From NCBI GenBank assembly GCA_963715675.1, contig OY970265.1, forward strand, positions 992,001-1,056,000: a stretch of 64,000 nt of DNA, read 5' to 3'. The DNA comes from DASVWZ01 sp963715675. Lineage in GTDB: Bacteria; Acidobacteriota; Terriglobia; Terriglobales; Acidobacteriaceae. The position numbers and the translations under genes were made by a program. Below the pieces are notes generated by a model. The model saw only the letters and a program-made list of their open reading frames with translations. It was not told the origin of the DNA and searched no databases. Below are positions 44,327-54,379 of the stretch, in pieces (positions within the stretch are counted from its first letter, which is position 1; the number at the start of each line of letters is the position of its first letter).

Positions 44327-46396
44327 ATGAAAAAGCGAACTGCAACCGTAGTGGCAATCATTCTGGTAGCGATGAGTTCTGCTGCCATCGTCCAAGCGCA
44401 GAGCGGTGATTCCGGAGCACAGAAGAAGTACGACCTTCCGCGTGGCTTAGACAAGGACATCATCGACAGCACCGCCGATCCTTGCGTTGACTTCTTTCAG
44501 TATGCGTGCGGGAATTTCAGCAAACTTCATCCTATTCCCAGTGATCGATCGAGCTTTGGGACGGGCACGATGATCGCGGAGCACAATGAATATGTGCTCC
44601 ACACCATGCTGGAAAAAGCTGCCGCGGGCGGCGCGGGCCGTACCCCGAACGAGCAGAAGATCGGCGACTCCTATGCTTCCTGCATGGACACCGATGCCAT
44701 CAACCAGAAAGGACTGCAGCCCCTGCAAGCGGACCTGGACCGGATCGCGGCGCTCCAGGACAAGAAAGAACTGACTTCGCTGCTGGCACATCTTCAGCTG
44801 ATCAACGTGAATGCATTCCTGGGATTCGGCGAACAGCAGGATTTCAAGGACGCCACCAAGCAGATCGCGTTTGCGGATCAGGGCGGCCTTGGCCTGCCGG
44901 AACGCGATTATTATTTCCGCACCGGCGAGGAGGCCGAGCAGACACGGAAGGATTACGTGCAGCACATCACCAACACGCTGAAGCTGATGGGTGAGCCGGA
45001 AAGCCAGGCAGCCAGCGACGCCCAGAGCATCATGGACCTGGAAACCGCGCTGGCCAAGGTTTCCATGGACATCACGTCGCAGCGGGATCCCAACAACGTG
45101 TACCACATGATGCCACTCACCGAACTGGAGAATCTGACCCCGAACCTGGATTGGGCCCTTTTCCTGAAGGAGGGCGGCGCTCCGCCGGTGAAAGAGTTGA
45201 ATGTGACTAATCCGGACTTCTTCAAGGGACTGCATGCCCTACTTGACGCGACGGACCTGAAGACCATCCAGACCTACCTGCGTTGGCAGCTGATTTACTC
45301 GACGGAGAGTGTCGCGCTGCCCAAGGCATTCGATGAAGAACAGTTTGATTTCTATGGCCGCAAGCTGAGAGGCCAGCCAGAGCAGCGGGCCCGCTGGAAG
45401 CGCTGCGTGCAAGCCACCGACATCGCACTGGGTGAAGCGCTGGGACAGGTTTACGTGGCGCAGGAATTTCCGCCATCGAGCAAAGCGGCGACCGTCCAGA
45501 TGGTAAAGGACATCGAGGTGGCTATGGACCAGGACATTCAGACCTTAGACTGGATGAGCCCGGAGACCAAGAAGCGCGCCGAAGAAAAGCTCCATATGGT
45601 GGCCGACAAGATCGGATATCCGGACCATTGGAGAGACTACTCGAAACTGACGATTGAGCGCGGTGACGCATTCGGCAATGTGCAGCGCGGGATCATCTTT
45701 GAGAATCTGCGGCAGATCAACAAGATCGGCAAGCCGGTTGATCGCGGGGAATTTGGCATGAGTCCGCCGACGGTGAACGCGTATTACAATCCCAGCATGA
45801 ACGACATCAATTTCCCCGCCGGCATTCTGCAGCCTCCCATGTATGATCCAAAATCGACCGATGCGACGAATTATGGCCACATCGGCTCAGTCGAAGGCCA
45901 CGAATTGACGCATGGTTTCGATGATCAGGGACGGCAGTTTGACGGGCACGGCAATCTCTCCGACTGGTGGACGCCGGAAGATGCCAAGCAGTTCGAAAGC
46001 AAAGCCGACTGCGAAGTGAAGGAATACGGCAGCTTTGTTGCGGTAGGTGACGCCAAGGTGAACGGGAAGCTCACGTTGGGCGAGAATACGGCCGACAACG
46101 GCGGCATCCGGCTAGCGTACATCGCATTTCTAGCGGACGCAAAGCGGAAGGGAATCAACCTCACGGAGAAGCAGGACGGCTACACGCCTTTGCAGCAATT
46201 CTTCCTGGGCTTCGGCCAAGGCTGGTGCGGCAGCACGCGGCCCGAGCAATTGCGCCTGCAGGTGCAAACGGATCCGCACTCGCCGCGTCAATTCCGCGTG
46301 GACGGTGTAGTGCAGAACATGCGGGAGTTTGGCCAGGCGTTTGGTTGCAAAGTCGGCCAGCCGATGATGCCGCAGAACGCTTGCAGGGTTTGGTGA
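44327..46396 (+). CDS. secreted M13-family zinc metallopeptidase
   Basis: 689 residues. Signal peptide at the start (TATVVAIILVAMSSAAIVQA). Zinc motif H525-E-L-T-H529 in GHELTHGFDDQGRQFDG, third ligand E586 in GENTADNGG with D590. PCVDFFQYACGNF near residue 50 and the C-terminal PQNACRVW are M13 (neprilysin/PepO) hallmarks. Acts on oligopeptides outside the cytoplasm. Full length for the family. Confidence 0.95.
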   Translation: MKKRTATVVAIILVAMSSAAIVQAQSGDSGAQKKYDLPRGLDKDIIDSTADPCVDFFQYACGNFSKLHPIPSDRSSFGTGTMIAEHNEYVLHTMLEKAAAGGAGRTPNEQKIGDSYASCMDTDAINQKGLQPLQADLDRIAALQDKKELTSLLAHLQLINVNAFLGFGEQQDFKDATKQIAFADQGGLGLPERDYYFRTGEEAEQTRKDYVQHITNTLKLMGEPESQAASDAQSIMDLETALAKVSMDITSQRDPNNVYHMMPLTELENLTPNLDWALFLKEGGAPPVKELNVTNPDFFKGLHALLDATDLKTIQTYLRWQLIYSTESVALPKAFDEEQFDFYGRKLRGQPEQRARWKRCVQATDIALGEALGQVYVAQEFPPSSKAATVQMVKDIEVAMDQDIQTLDWMSPETKKRAEEKLHMVADKIGYPDHWRDYSKLTIERGDAFGNVQRGIIFENLRQINKIGKPVDRGEFGMSPPTVNAYYNPSMNDINFPAGILQPPMYDPKSTDATNYGHIGSVEGHELTHGFDDQGRQFDGHGNLSDWWTPEDAKQFESKADCEVKEYGSFVAVGDAKVNGKLTLGENTADNGGIRLAYIAFLADAKRKGINLTEKQDGYTPLQQFFLGFGQGWCGSTRPEQLRLQVQTDPHSPRQFRVDGVVQNMREFGQAFGCKVGQPMMPQNACRVW

Positions 46397-46645
46397 TATA
46401 GGCGAAGACGTGTGCATGCAGGCGCGTCGATCTCGGCAGCGTCCTAAGTTCGTAAGACTGTGATAGCCACGACTTGACCTTGCATGTCACGCTGTCCGAT
46501 AGGGCCGCTACATCAGGCCGTAGCAGGAGCCTTGGGCGCAACAAAGCGGCGAACAAACGGCGCACGCTGGTGAGAATGCCTGCCTTCATCCGTTGACCGC
46601 TGGTCATCTCAGGAGCATACTGAGCCGTTAGCTTTGGAGGGGACC

Positions 46646-47857
46646 ATGAAGCGTACTTCCAGGCAACCGTCCGGCCTGTCCGAATTACTTCACCGTCAAT
46701 TCAATGCCGTTGCAGGTTTCGTGAGAATCAGTTCAATGTTTCTTTGTCTCATCTTGTTCTTTCTCACGCTGCTCGGCCTCGGTCAAGTGAATTTGCCGAA
46801 ACACCATATCCTTACGAACTGGAACCAACTGCGCGGGAGGAACATGCGGCGGTTCAATCCAGACGAAAGGTTTCTCACCGCTAACAATGTCAAGAACCTG
46901 AAAGTGAAATGGAGTTTCGGCACCGGTTTTGAAGAATCGGTGGCCCCAGTTGTTGTGGACGGCGTGGTCTACGTGGCGTTTGATTACACCCTATACGCGC
47001 TGAACGCCCACACCGGTTCCGTGCTTTGGCAGTACACCGCCGGAGATGCAATCTTAGGCGCGCCCGCTGTGGTCAAGGGCACGGTCTACTTTGGATCATT
47101 TGACAGTCATCTTTACGCAGTCAGGGCGAAAACCGGGAAGAAACTGTGGAGCTTCGCCGCGAACAGCTTTATCGGTTCGTCCCCCACCGTTGAGGATGGA
47201 GTTGTATACGTGGGCTCTGGCTACGGGGGTACGCTGTACGCCGTCGACGCCCGCACTGGAAAGCAGCTCTGGAGTTATACGACTCAGGGAGAAATCAACT
47301 CTTCAGCGGCTGTTGCGAATGGCGTGGTATTCGCGCCATCGAGCGACAGCAACATGTACGCGCTTGATGCGAAGACGGGTGTATTGCGCTGGAAGCAAGC
47401 GGTGGGAGTAGATTTCACCACTGCTCCCACACTTGCGAACGGCATGGTCTATCTGGGATGTGAGGACAACGTATATGCTCTCGATGCCCGTACCGGAGCA
47501 ATCGTGTGGGTAAAAGAGTGGGGCGCAGCAGGTCCGGCAGCCGCGTATGGTTTGGTTTATCTTGGCTCGGACAAATTGTACGCCGTGAAGGCGGCCACCG
47601 GTGAGGTGGCCTGGGAGTTCGGTGTTTACGGTTTTCCCATGCGCACAACCCCCGCCGTCGCAAATGGTATCGTCTACACCGCCGGAGTGGACTACGTCTA
47701 TGCCCTGGACGCCCGAACCGGAGCCCAACTCTGGAAGAGCTCTCAGACTAATGAGATTGCCGGCACGGCAATCACCGTGGTGAACGGTGTCGTTTTCGCA
47801 ATTTCCAGCTACCCCCCAACGCTCTACGCGTTCAGCCTGAAGCACGGGCGTCGCTAG
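46646..47857 (+). CDS. secreted PQQ-type beta-propeller protein
   Basis: About 403 residues from the ATG at 46646 after GGAGGGG. It has a longer cytoplasmic N-terminus than its paralogues, then a hydrophobic helix (FLCLILFFLTLLGLGQV) that may serve as signal or anchor. The opening NWNQLRGRNMRRFNPDERFL is the diverged form of the motif shared with the 36294, 37598 and 58637 proteins. Blades such as SPTVEDGVVYVGSGYGG follow. Function unknown. Confidence 0.8.
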   Translation: MKRTSRQPSGLSELLHRQFNAVAGFVRISSMFLCLILFFLTLLGLGQVNLPKHHILTNWNQLRGRNMRRFNPDERFLTANNVKNLKVKWSFGTGFEESVAPVVVDGVVYVAFDYTLYALNAHTGSVLWQYTAGDAILGAPAVVKGTVYFGSFDSHLYAVRAKTGKKLWSFAANSFIGSSPTVEDGVVYVGSGYGGTLYAVDARTGKQLWSYTTQGEINSSAAVANGVVFAPSSDSNMYALDAKTGVLRWKQAVGVDFTTAPTLANGMVYLGCEDNVYALDARTGAIVWVKEWGAAGPAAAYGLVYLGSDKLYAVKAATGEVAWEFGVYGFPMRTTPAVANGIVYTAGVDYVYALDARTGAQLWKSSQTNEIAGTAITVVNGVVFAISSYPPTLYAFSLKHGRR

Positions 47858-47935
47858 GCGTAACCGACAGAATGGACACTCCCGCTTATCGTGCGGCATT
47901 TCCGGACGGCTGCTGGTTACTTTACAATCAGGCGC

Positions 47936-48229
47936 GTGTCTACCTCCCGTCTGGACCGAGTTCTCGAGCAGCTACGCTTGTACGAGCATCCGCTGCTCGA
48001 TTTTTCTGCGCGGGAAAAGGGTGATGCCGTCGAAGTCGTCATTCAATTCAAAACTCCTCCGGTCCCGGTGCACACTTACGTGTTTGAAATGCATCCGCGC
48101 GATCTGGACCATCCGCAATTCGAGTGGACCTTCCAACGCCAGCTCTATGACTGCCTGCACGATTACCTGATTGAGATGTTCACGCGCACGCCGCAGGACC
48201 GGCTCTTGCGACAGCAGGAAGGCTTGTGA
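47936..48229 (+). CDS. hypothetical protein upstream of MidA-type methyltransferase
   Basis: About 97 residues from the GTG at 47936 (STSRLDRVLEQLRLYEHPLL). Small alpha/beta protein with a conserved-looking YVFEMHPRDLDHPQFEWTFQ segment. The stop overlaps the GTG of the following methyltransferase by 4 nt (GTGA at 48226), so the two are likely co-translated. No family recognised. Confidence 0.7.
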   Translation: MSTSRLDRVLEQLRLYEHPLLDFSAREKGDAVEVVIQFKTPPVPVHTYVFEMHPRDLDHPQFEWTFQRQLYDCLHDYLIEMFTRTPQDRLLRQQEGL

Positions 48230-49398
48230 CGCTGCGACAGCAGATCGCTCAGGAGATTCGCGAGCACGGGCCGATTCCGTTTTCGCGCTATATGGAGATG
48301 TGCCTCTACCATCCCGAGTTGGGCTACTATTCGCGGAACGCCGAACAGTTCGGGAAAGCGGGGGACTTCTACACTTCGAGCGACGTGCACGCTGTCTTTG
48401 GACGCCTGCTAGCGCGGCAATTTGACGAAATGTGGAAGTTCCTGGGTTCGCCAGATCAGATCGAAATTTTTGAACTCGGACCAGGCCGCGGCCTGTTTGC
48501 CCAGGATGTGCTGGACTGGTCGGAGAAGAAGTTTCCGGAGTTCTTCCGTGCGGTGCATTACTCGCTGGCAGAGCGCTCGCCTGCGCTTCAAGAACGATTG
48601 CAGCAAACCCTGCGCAGGCATTTTGGGACGGGGAAGACTTCGCTGGTTTCACCGACCAGGCCTGGAGAATCAACGGCGCCGGTTCGGGCCTTAGGTGCTG
48701 ACGTCCCCCTCATTGTGTTTGCCAACGAATATTTCGACGCTCTGCCGGTGGAGATTCTCAGTTCGGAAGGCAAGCTCTACGTTTCCGAGAATGGCGAACA
48801 GCTCGCGGAAAGCTGGGCTCCGGCTTTGCCGGAAGAACTTGAATTTCTGGATCACTACAGCGTGCATCCCGAGCCGGGTGAGCGGATCGAAGTCCCGCTT
48901 ATCGCACAGGGGTGCATGTCCGAGGCGGCGAGCCTTGTCCGACGGGGATTCATTGTCGTCATTGACTACGGATATACCCGCCAGGAGCAGGTGGCGGGGC
49001 GACATCGTGGGACGCTGGCTGCCTATCGCCAGCATTCGACAAGCGGCAACCCCTACGAAGCGCCCGGCGAGCAGGACCTCACGGCGCATGTGAATTTCAC
49101 TGCACTCGCGGCGGTGGCCGAGCAGCAGGGAATGCTGGTCGGGCCGTTATTAACCCAATCGCAATTCTTGCTGGGCATCGGGGAAGGGAATCAATTCTCG
49201 GACGCTTTTGAGGACTGCCGTCTGCCGCAAGAGCGCGCCAAGGTTGCGCTGCAACTCAAACACCTCATCAATCCTGAAGGCATGGGAGAGACGTTTCACG
49301 TATTGGTGGGCAGCCAGGGCGTCGCGGGCGAAAAGGTTGCCGGTCTGAGCGGACTGGGCTTCGGCAAGCGGCTCGCGCCCGGGCGGAAGGGGTTCTGA
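48226..49398 (+). CDS. MidA/NDUFAF7-type SAM-dependent methyltransferase
   Basis: 390 residues. IPFSRYMEMCLYHPELGYYS near the start, then YTSSDVHAVFGRLLARQF, motif I IEIFELGPGRGLFAQDVLDW, and VFANEYFDALPVE. This block order defines the DUF185/MidA family (NDUFAF7 methylates an arginine of mitochondrial complex I). In bacteria the target is uncertain. GTG start overlapping the upstream gene. Confidence 0.88.
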   Translation: MTLRQQIAQEIREHGPIPFSRYMEMCLYHPELGYYSRNAEQFGKAGDFYTSSDVHAVFGRLLARQFDEMWKFLGSPDQIEIFELGPGRGLFAQDVLDWSEKKFPEFFRAVHYSLAERSPALQERLQQTLRRHFGTGKTSLVSPTRPGESTAPVRALGADVPLIVFANEYFDALPVEILSSEGKLYVSENGEQLAESWAPALPEELEFLDHYSVHPEPGERIEVPLIAQGCMSEAASLVRRGFIVVIDYGYTRQEQVAGRHRGTLAAYRQHSTSGNPYEAPGEQDLTAHVNFTALAAVAEQQGMLVGPLLTQSQFLLGIGEGNQFSDAFEDCRLPQERAKVALQLKHLINPEGMGETFHVLVGSQGVAGEKVAGLSGLGFGKRLAPGRKGF

Positions 49399-49424
49399 AC
49401 AAAACCGCTATTTTGCGCAACCGG

Positions 49425-49694
49425 CTAGTCGATGACGTCGGCGTCGAGCACGCGCTCCTGTTCCAGGTAGTGGGAGACGGCATACTGGGCGAGAAGAGGC
49501 GTCTGCAGGCGAATCTCAGCGCCGATCCATTCCCCTTTATTGTGAGGAGCGTTGGGAGGGTGAGTGCAGGGGCCGCTGCTGCCGAACTGGGGGCCGAAGT
49601 CCGCGCTCTGGATCTGATCGTACTGCTGGATCTGGCGCCAGGCCGCGTCGCCTACGGAGCCAGAAACATCGATTTTCAAACGGACTGTCGCCAT
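49425..49694 (-). CDS. small hypothetical protein
   Basis: About 89 residues from the ATG at 49694 (MATVRLKIDVSGSVGDAAWR). The C-terminus YLEQERVLDADVID is acidic. No recognised domain. It may belong to the cytochrome-oxidase-linked set just upstream on the same strand. The opposite-strand frame at this site lacks protein-like composition. Confidence 0.5.
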   Translation of the reverse strand: MATVRLKIDVSGSVGDAAWRQIQQYDQIQSADFGPQFGSSGPCTHPPNAPHNKGEWIGAEIRLQTPLLAQYAVSHYLEQERVLDADVID

Positions 49695-49746
49695 GGAAAA
49701 AACCAACTTACCACAGAGGCACAGAGAAAACGCAAGAAGATAATCA

Positions 49747-50184
49747 TCAAACCGCAAACAGATGGTACAGCATGAAATAGACGATTACGCCGGTGACCGA
49801 CACGTACAGCCACAAGGGATACGTCCAGCGCGCGATGGCGCGATGGCGGTCATAGCGCTGGCGCAGCGCCCGGCTCAACGTGATGATGATCATGGGCACA
49901 ATCACCGCCGCGAGAATCGTGTGCGAAGTCAAAATTGTGAAGTACACTGGCCGCCACACGCCTTGTCCCTGGAAGTGCACTGACCCCACATGATAGTGAT
50001 AGTAGAGATAGCAGGCGAGGAAGAGGCTGGACGACACGAGCGCCGTGATCATCACTGCGCGATGCGCCGCCATTTTGCCTTGCTTGATCAGGGCTCGTCC
50101 GGTGACCAGCAACACGGCGCTGGCGCCGTTAAGGGAAGCGTCGATCGCCGGGAACATCGCGTACTGTGGCGGAACCTGGATCAT
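49747..50184 (-). CDS. DUF420 membrane protein
   Basis: About 145 residues from the ATG at 50184, overlapping the permease stop as ATGA. Four hydrophobic helices; conserved His residues in RALIKQGKMAAHRAVM, YYHYHVGS and LTSHTILAAV fit the DUF420 family found with haem-copper oxidase genes. Likely an inner-membrane assembly factor (inference from context with CtaA). Confidence 0.85.
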   Translation of the reverse strand: MIQVPPQYAMFPAIDASLNGASAVLLVTGRALIKQGKMAAHRAVMITALVSSSLFLACYLYYHYHVGSVHFQGQGVWRPVYFTILTSHTILAAVIVPMIIITLSRALRQRYDRHRAIARWTYPLWLYVSVTGVIVYFMLYHLFAV

Positions 50185-51098
50185 GCGGCTGGTTTTGTGG
50201 TGCGCCGGTTTACCATCACCCAGGCGATGGCGAACATGCAAAGCGAGAATAGTGCCAGCACCGCCATGGAAGTGGCCGGCGATGAGATCGACGGGCTCTC
50301 CGGATAGAGAAGGCCGCGCAAAGCTTCAACGCCGTAGGTCAGTGGATTCATTTGCATCAGCAGGCGGAGCCAGCCGGATGCGCCCGACAGTGGGAACATG
50401 GCGCCCGAAAGCAGCCAGAGGGGAATGAGAAAAAGATTGATGATGGCGTGAAACGCCTGGCTGGAATCCATGGGCCAGGCAATCGCGAAGCCCAACGCGG
50501 TAAGGGCAAACGAAACCAGAAACACCACCAGCACCACCAGAAGAAACTGGACGAAATTCATGTGCACGCCCACAAACGGAGCAAACACAAGAAAGATGAG
50601 GCCCTGGATCGCGGACAGCGTGGTTCCACCCAGCACCTTCCCCAGCACGATGGCGGAGCGCGGCACCGGAGCCACCATCACCGAAAGCAGGAATCCCTCC
50701 TTGCGGTCTTCAATCACTGACATCATGGTGAAAATCGAAGTGAACAGCACGATCATGATGAGCGCGCCGGGATAAAAATAATCCAGATAATGACTTTGGC
50801 CGGCGGCGCTGCCCGAACGGAACGAGGTTCCGAAGCCGGACCCGATCACCAGCCAGAAAAGCAGCGGCGACGCAATGACTCCGACCACGCGCGACCGCTG
50901 GCGGTAAAACCGCACCACCTCGCGCCACCACAAAGTGAAAGAAGGCAGCATGATCCCTGCGGAAATCGGGGCAACCTGTGCCGGCAATGCTGTGCTTGAT
51001 GCAGCCACGTCAACTCGTTTCTGCGCGCGAGGCGCTCGGATTATTCTCCGCGGAATGGTTTGCAACCTTACCGCAGAGAGCGCAAAGTTTCTCCGCAA
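50181..51098 (-). CDS. ABC-2 type transporter permease
   Basis: Up to 305 residues; the first ~45 are uncertain and an internal start near 50951 (MLPSFTLWWREVVRFYRQRS) is also possible. Six hydrophobic helices, with YFYPGALIMIVLFTSIFTMM, EGFLLSVMVAPVPRSAIVLG and LLSGAMFPLSG matching ABC-2 permeases. Partner of the ATPase just upstream. Ends in the ATGA overlap with the DUF420 gene. Confidence 0.88.
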   Translation of the reverse strand: MRRNFALSAVRLQTIPRRIIRAPRAQKRVDVAASSTALPAQVAPISAGIMLPSFTLWWREVVRFYRQRSRVVGVIASPLLFWLVIGSGFGTSFRSGSAAGQSHYLDYFYPGALIMIVLFTSIFTMMSVIEDRKEGFLLSVMVAPVPRSAIVLGKVLGGTTLSAIQGLIFLVFAPFVGVHMNFVQFLLVVLVVFLVSFALTALGFAIAWPMDSSQAFHAIINLFLIPLWLLSGAMFPLSGASGWLRLLMQMNPLTYGVEALRGLLYPESPSISSPATSMAVLALFSLCMFAIAWVMVNRRTTKPAA

Positions 51099-51104
51099 AG
51101 TTCG

Positions 51105-52109
51105 CTAAGATTTTTCCTCTTCCAGACTGTCTTCCGTCCAGAACCTGTGTCCGGTGCGATGAATGAACACGTCTTCCAGGGTTGGCTTGCTCACCGAGAT
51201 GGCTTCAATTTCGCCCGGAAAGGCTTCCACGACATCGGTGATGAAGCGATGTCCGCTCTCCCGTTCCAACCGTACCTGGCCCTGCAAAACCTGCGCGTCT
51301 ACGTTGAACTTTCGCCGAATGCGCTCGGCCAGAGAATCAGGATCTTTCGTATCCAGCAGAATCACGTCCCCACCAATTTCATGTTTCAAATCATTCGGCG
51401 TGCCCAGGGCAACGACTTTCCCCTGATTCAGAATGGCGAGCCGGTCACAGCGCTCCGCTTCTTCCATCAGGTGCGTGGTCACGATCACCGTGACGTGCTC
51501 TTGGTCGCGCAGGATGGCCAGGTACTGCCACAAGTCGCGCCGGGCCCCGGGATCAAGCCCGGTGGTCGGCTCATCGAGCAACAGGACGGACGGATGGTGC
51601 AGCAGGCCTTTGGCTAATTCCAGCCGCCGCTGCATGCCACCGGAGAACGTCTCGGCCTTCTCGCTCGCCCGGTCGGCCAGACCAACCCGGTTCAGCATCT
51701 CCTTGATGCGCGCGTTCAAAGTTGCGCCGTGAAGGCCATAAAGATGTCCCTGGTGCCACAGGTTTTCGGCGGCGGTAAGTTTGATGTCGATGCTCTGCGC
51801 CTGGAACACGACGCCAATCTGGCGGCGCAGTCCATTGGGATCGCGGGCCACATCAAATCCCATGATGGTGGCGCGGCCACTCACCGGAATCATCAGAGTG
51901 GAAAGAATCCGGAACAGGGTCGTCTTGCCGCTGCCGTTCGGTCCCAGCAGCCCGAACAATTCCGCGGGGCGAACGTCGAAGCTCACGCCATCGAGCGCGG
52001 TACGATCTCCGTAGCGATGAACCACGTTCTCGACGGAAATGACAGCCAATCCGCTGGCAGAGTTTTTCTCAGCATTGGTCATGGGATAAGCAGGGGTTTT
52101 GGAAGCCAC
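51105..52109 (-). CDS. ABC transporter ATP-binding protein
   Basis: 334 residues. Walker A GPNGSGKTT (~56-64), signature FSGGMQRRLELAKGLL, Walker B VLLLDEPTTGLDP and switch His in VIVTTHLMEEAERCD. The C-terminal extension after ~residue 230 is typical of ABC-2 ATPases. With the adjacent permease it forms a complete exporter. An alternative start lies nine codons in (MTNAEKN). Confidence 0.93.
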   Translation of the reverse strand: MASKTPAYPMTNAEKNSASGLAVISVENVVHRYGDRTALDGVSFDVRPAELFGLLGPNGSGKTTLFRILSTLMIPVSGRATIMGFDVARDPNGLRRQIGVVFQAQSIDIKLTAAENLWHQGHLYGLHGATLNARIKEMLNRVGLADRASEKAETFSGGMQRRLELAKGLLHHPSVLLLDEPTTGLDPGARRDLWQYLAILRDQEHVTVIVTTHLMEEAERCDRLAILNQGKVVALGTPNDLKHEIGGDVILLDTKDPDSLAERIRRKFNVDAQVLQGQVRLERESGHRFITDVVEAFPGEIEAISVSKPTLEDVFIHRTGHRFWTEDSLEEEKS

Positions 52110-52165
52110 ATTTCATTCTACGACGAGATGGGTTGAGCGCGGGGGAAGCTAACCCGCTGGATGGG

Positions 52166-52196
52166 GACGCACGGGCGAGGACGCCCGCGCCTACAT
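52166..52196. repeat. short dispersed repeat (GCGAGGACGCC type)
   Basis: GGACGCACGGGCGAGGACGC and on to CGCGCCTACATC; same family as 34188-34215 and 53346-53376. Confidence 0.45.
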
Positions 52197-52220
52197 CGGT
52201 CTGGGGTTGCGAAGAAGTTG

Positions 52221-53147
52221 CTACGCCGTCACGGGATGTTGCTCATGTCTGCGTACCCGCTCTTCCGCGGAAACCGGGACGTGCCGCCAGACCTGAATAG
52301 CCAACACGACCGCAGCTGCCAAAAGCAATGCTCCCACCGCGGTATGAGCGACGGTCGAAATCACCATGGGCAACTCCGGCTGCACCGCGTCTTTGCCCCA
52401 TTCCACGCGGGTGACGAATGCGGCGAAGCCGAGGCAAAGCTGAGTGATCAGCAGCCAAAGGATGAGGACGGCAGGGCGCCGCACCGCTTCGATCCTGGAA
52501 AACTGCGACAATGCGCGGACCGCCGTCCAGGTCAGCACAACCAACACCAGCACCGCGTGCAAAACGTGCGGCCACCAGCTCATGCCGTGATGGCGGAACA
52601 TGGCTCCCAGAATTAGCTGTACATAGAGGACGAAAATCGAGAGCAGAGTCAGCGTCATCAGGCTTGGCCGCCGGGCGTCAAACTCGATCTGCGGCACTTC
52701 TTCCACCCATCTGCGTCCTGTGAAGACGGCAACGACTACGGCCAGGCCAAAAAACGTTTGACCCAGGGCAGCGTGCGCGGAGGAAACCGCCGGAGGAAGC
52801 AACATAAGCACGGTCAGTCCGCCCAGGATGCCCTGCGCGATCACCGTGCCCAATGCCGCTATGCTGAGATATTTTATCCAGCGACGCCGGTCGGCGCGCC
52901 ATGCCCAGATGGCCAGAACAATGGTCAGCAGCCCGGCAAACTGCGCGATCATGCGATGGGTATGCTCGAACTTCACGCCGCCCACCAGCCTGGGGATCTT
53001 GTAGATTGAGCCGAACGAGGTGGGCCAGTCGGACACCGACAATCCCGCATCGTTGCTGGTCACCAGGGCACCGGCGATGATTAGCAGGAACGTCCAGCAG
53101 GCCAGGACAACGGCGAACCGATGAAGGCCACGATTATAAGGAGTCAT
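52221..53147 (-). CDS. ctaA: haem A synthase (COX15/CtaA family)
   Basis: 308 residues with eight hydrophobic helices. GALVTSNDAGLSVSDWPTSF and KFEHTHRMIAQFAGLL near the start, and HAALGQTFFGLAVV and RHHGMSWWPHVLHAVLVL further on, place the haem-binding histidines. It converts haem O to haem A for cytochrome oxidase. First gene of a minus-strand set with the ABC exporter and DUF420 gene. Confidence 0.9.
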   Translation of the reverse strand: MTPYNRGLHRFAVVLACWTFLLIIAGALVTSNDAGLSVSDWPTSFGSIYKIPRLVGGVKFEHTHRMIAQFAGLLTIVLAIWAWRADRRRWIKYLSIAALGTVIAQGILGGLTVLMLLPPAVSSAHAALGQTFFGLAVVVAVFTGRRWVEEVPQIEFDARRPSLMTLTLLSIFVLYVQLILGAMFRHHGMSWWPHVLHAVLVLVVLTWTAVRALSQFSRIEAVRRPAVLILWLLITQLCLGFAAFVTRVEWGKDAVQPELPMVISTVAHTAVGALLLAAAVVLAIQVWRHVPVSAEERVRRHEQHPVTA

Positions 53148-53345
53148 CAGGACGGTCAGGGCAACACTCCTTGTGCGGACGAGACAGAATCCGCCAAACT
53201 ACGTTTGGATAACCGTCATTCTACTCAAAGCGGTGGGCGCTTGGAAATGACGTCAAGACAAATTTAGCAGGAGGCAGGCGGGCGCACGGAACCTCAAAAC
53301 AGAGGGCATCGAGTCACTCCAACACTGTGGCAGGCGTCAAGACCC

Positions 53346-53376
53346 CGCACGAGCGAGGACGCTCGCGCCAACATCG
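53346..53376. repeat. short dispersed repeat (GCGAGGACGC type)
   Basis: CACGAGCGAGGACGCTCGCG and on to CCAACATCGC; same family as 34188-34215 and 52166-52196. Confidence 0.45.
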
Positions 53377-53421
53377 CTGCGGTTTACTTTACGGAACCTT
53401 GGTCGGACCGACCGAGCACTT

Positions 53422-54375
53422 TCATTGCGACGGATGGTGCACTGTAACCGTATCCCCGATTTCGATGCTCGTCAGATCTTCGCCGACTTGCAGCGGGCCC
53501 GCGTAGGTTTTGCGAGTGTGAGGAATCACTTCGGGAACGTCGGGGGGCACGATGTGTGAGTAGACAGCCAGCCTGGGTTTTACTCTCGTGAAAATCCCCC
53601 CGGCCTGCTCCGGAGTGGTGTGGTGCTCAATGATTTTCTTTCTCTGTTCCGGTGAGTCCGAGCTGACCACCGGTCCAAATGCTGCAGGATCAACCACTTC
53701 GTGGATCAAAACGTCGGTGCCCTGAGCGAACTTAATCAGGTTCTCCGAAGGACGGGTGTCGCCCGACAGCGTGACCGAGTGGCCGGCGTAATCGACCCGG
53801 TATCCGAACGCAGGTTTGATTTCTCCATGATCGACCAGGAAGGCCGTGACCTTCACGCCCTCGTTCTCGTAGACGGCACCCTCTGCGATGTCCTTGGCGA
53901 TCACCTGCGCACCCGCCCCCGGCAGCTTCGTATCGACGTCGCGCCTAATGTGGATGTCGAAGGCGTACGCCTCTTCCAGATGCGACATCATTGCCTTGGT
54001 GCCTTCCGGTCCCCACACTGGGAGCGGCGTGCTGCGGCCCATGACCCAGCCGGTCAGCCAGAGGTCGGGAATTCCCACGGTGTGGTCCGAATGCAGATGC
54101 GTGAGGAACAGTCCCGTGATCGCGGAAAAAGGAAGGTTGAGCTGATACAGACGCTGGGTTGCGCCCCGGCCGCAATCGAACAGCAGCTTTTCCTTGCCTG
54201 CTTCCACCAGAATGCTGGGCCCGAAGCGAGACATCACAGGGCGTGGATTGCCGGTACCAAGCAGCGTGACCTTGAGAGCCTGTGCCTCCATGGGGGCAGG
54301 TAACATGGCGGCAGCCAAGAGGATCAGGGCCAGCGTGGCTCGTGATGTCCAGCAGGGAAGAGAAATTCCGTTCAT
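53422..54375 (-). CDS. secreted MBL-fold hydrolase
   Basis: About 317 residues from the ATG at 54375. Signal peptide ATLALILLAAAMLPAPMEAQ. Metal-binding motif H93-L-H-S-D-H98 in LTHLHSDHTVGIP, and later LSGDTRPSENLIKFAQGTDV with HEVVDPAAF. The overall plan recalls RNase Z/arylsulfatase-like MBL proteins, but the signal peptide indicates an extracytoplasmic enzyme. Substrate unknown. Starts 4 bp after the dehydrogenase stop. Confidence 0.87.
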   Translation of the reverse strand: MNGISLPCWTSRATLALILLAAAMLPAPMEAQALKVTLLGTGNPRPVMSRFGPSILVEAGKEKLLFDCGRGATQRLYQLNLPFSAITGLFLTHLHSDHTVGIPDLWLTGWVMGRSTPLPVWGPEGTKAMMSHLEEAYAFDIHIRRDVDTKLPGAGAQVIAKDIAEGAVYENEGVKVTAFLVDHGEIKPAFGYRVDYAGHSVTLSGDTRPSENLIKFAQGTDVLIHEVVDPAAFGPVVSSDSPEQRKKIIEHHTTPEQAGGIFTRVKPRLAVYSHIVPPDVPEVIPHTRKTYAGPLQVGEDLTSIEIGDTVTVHHPSQ

Positions 54376-54379
54376 GATC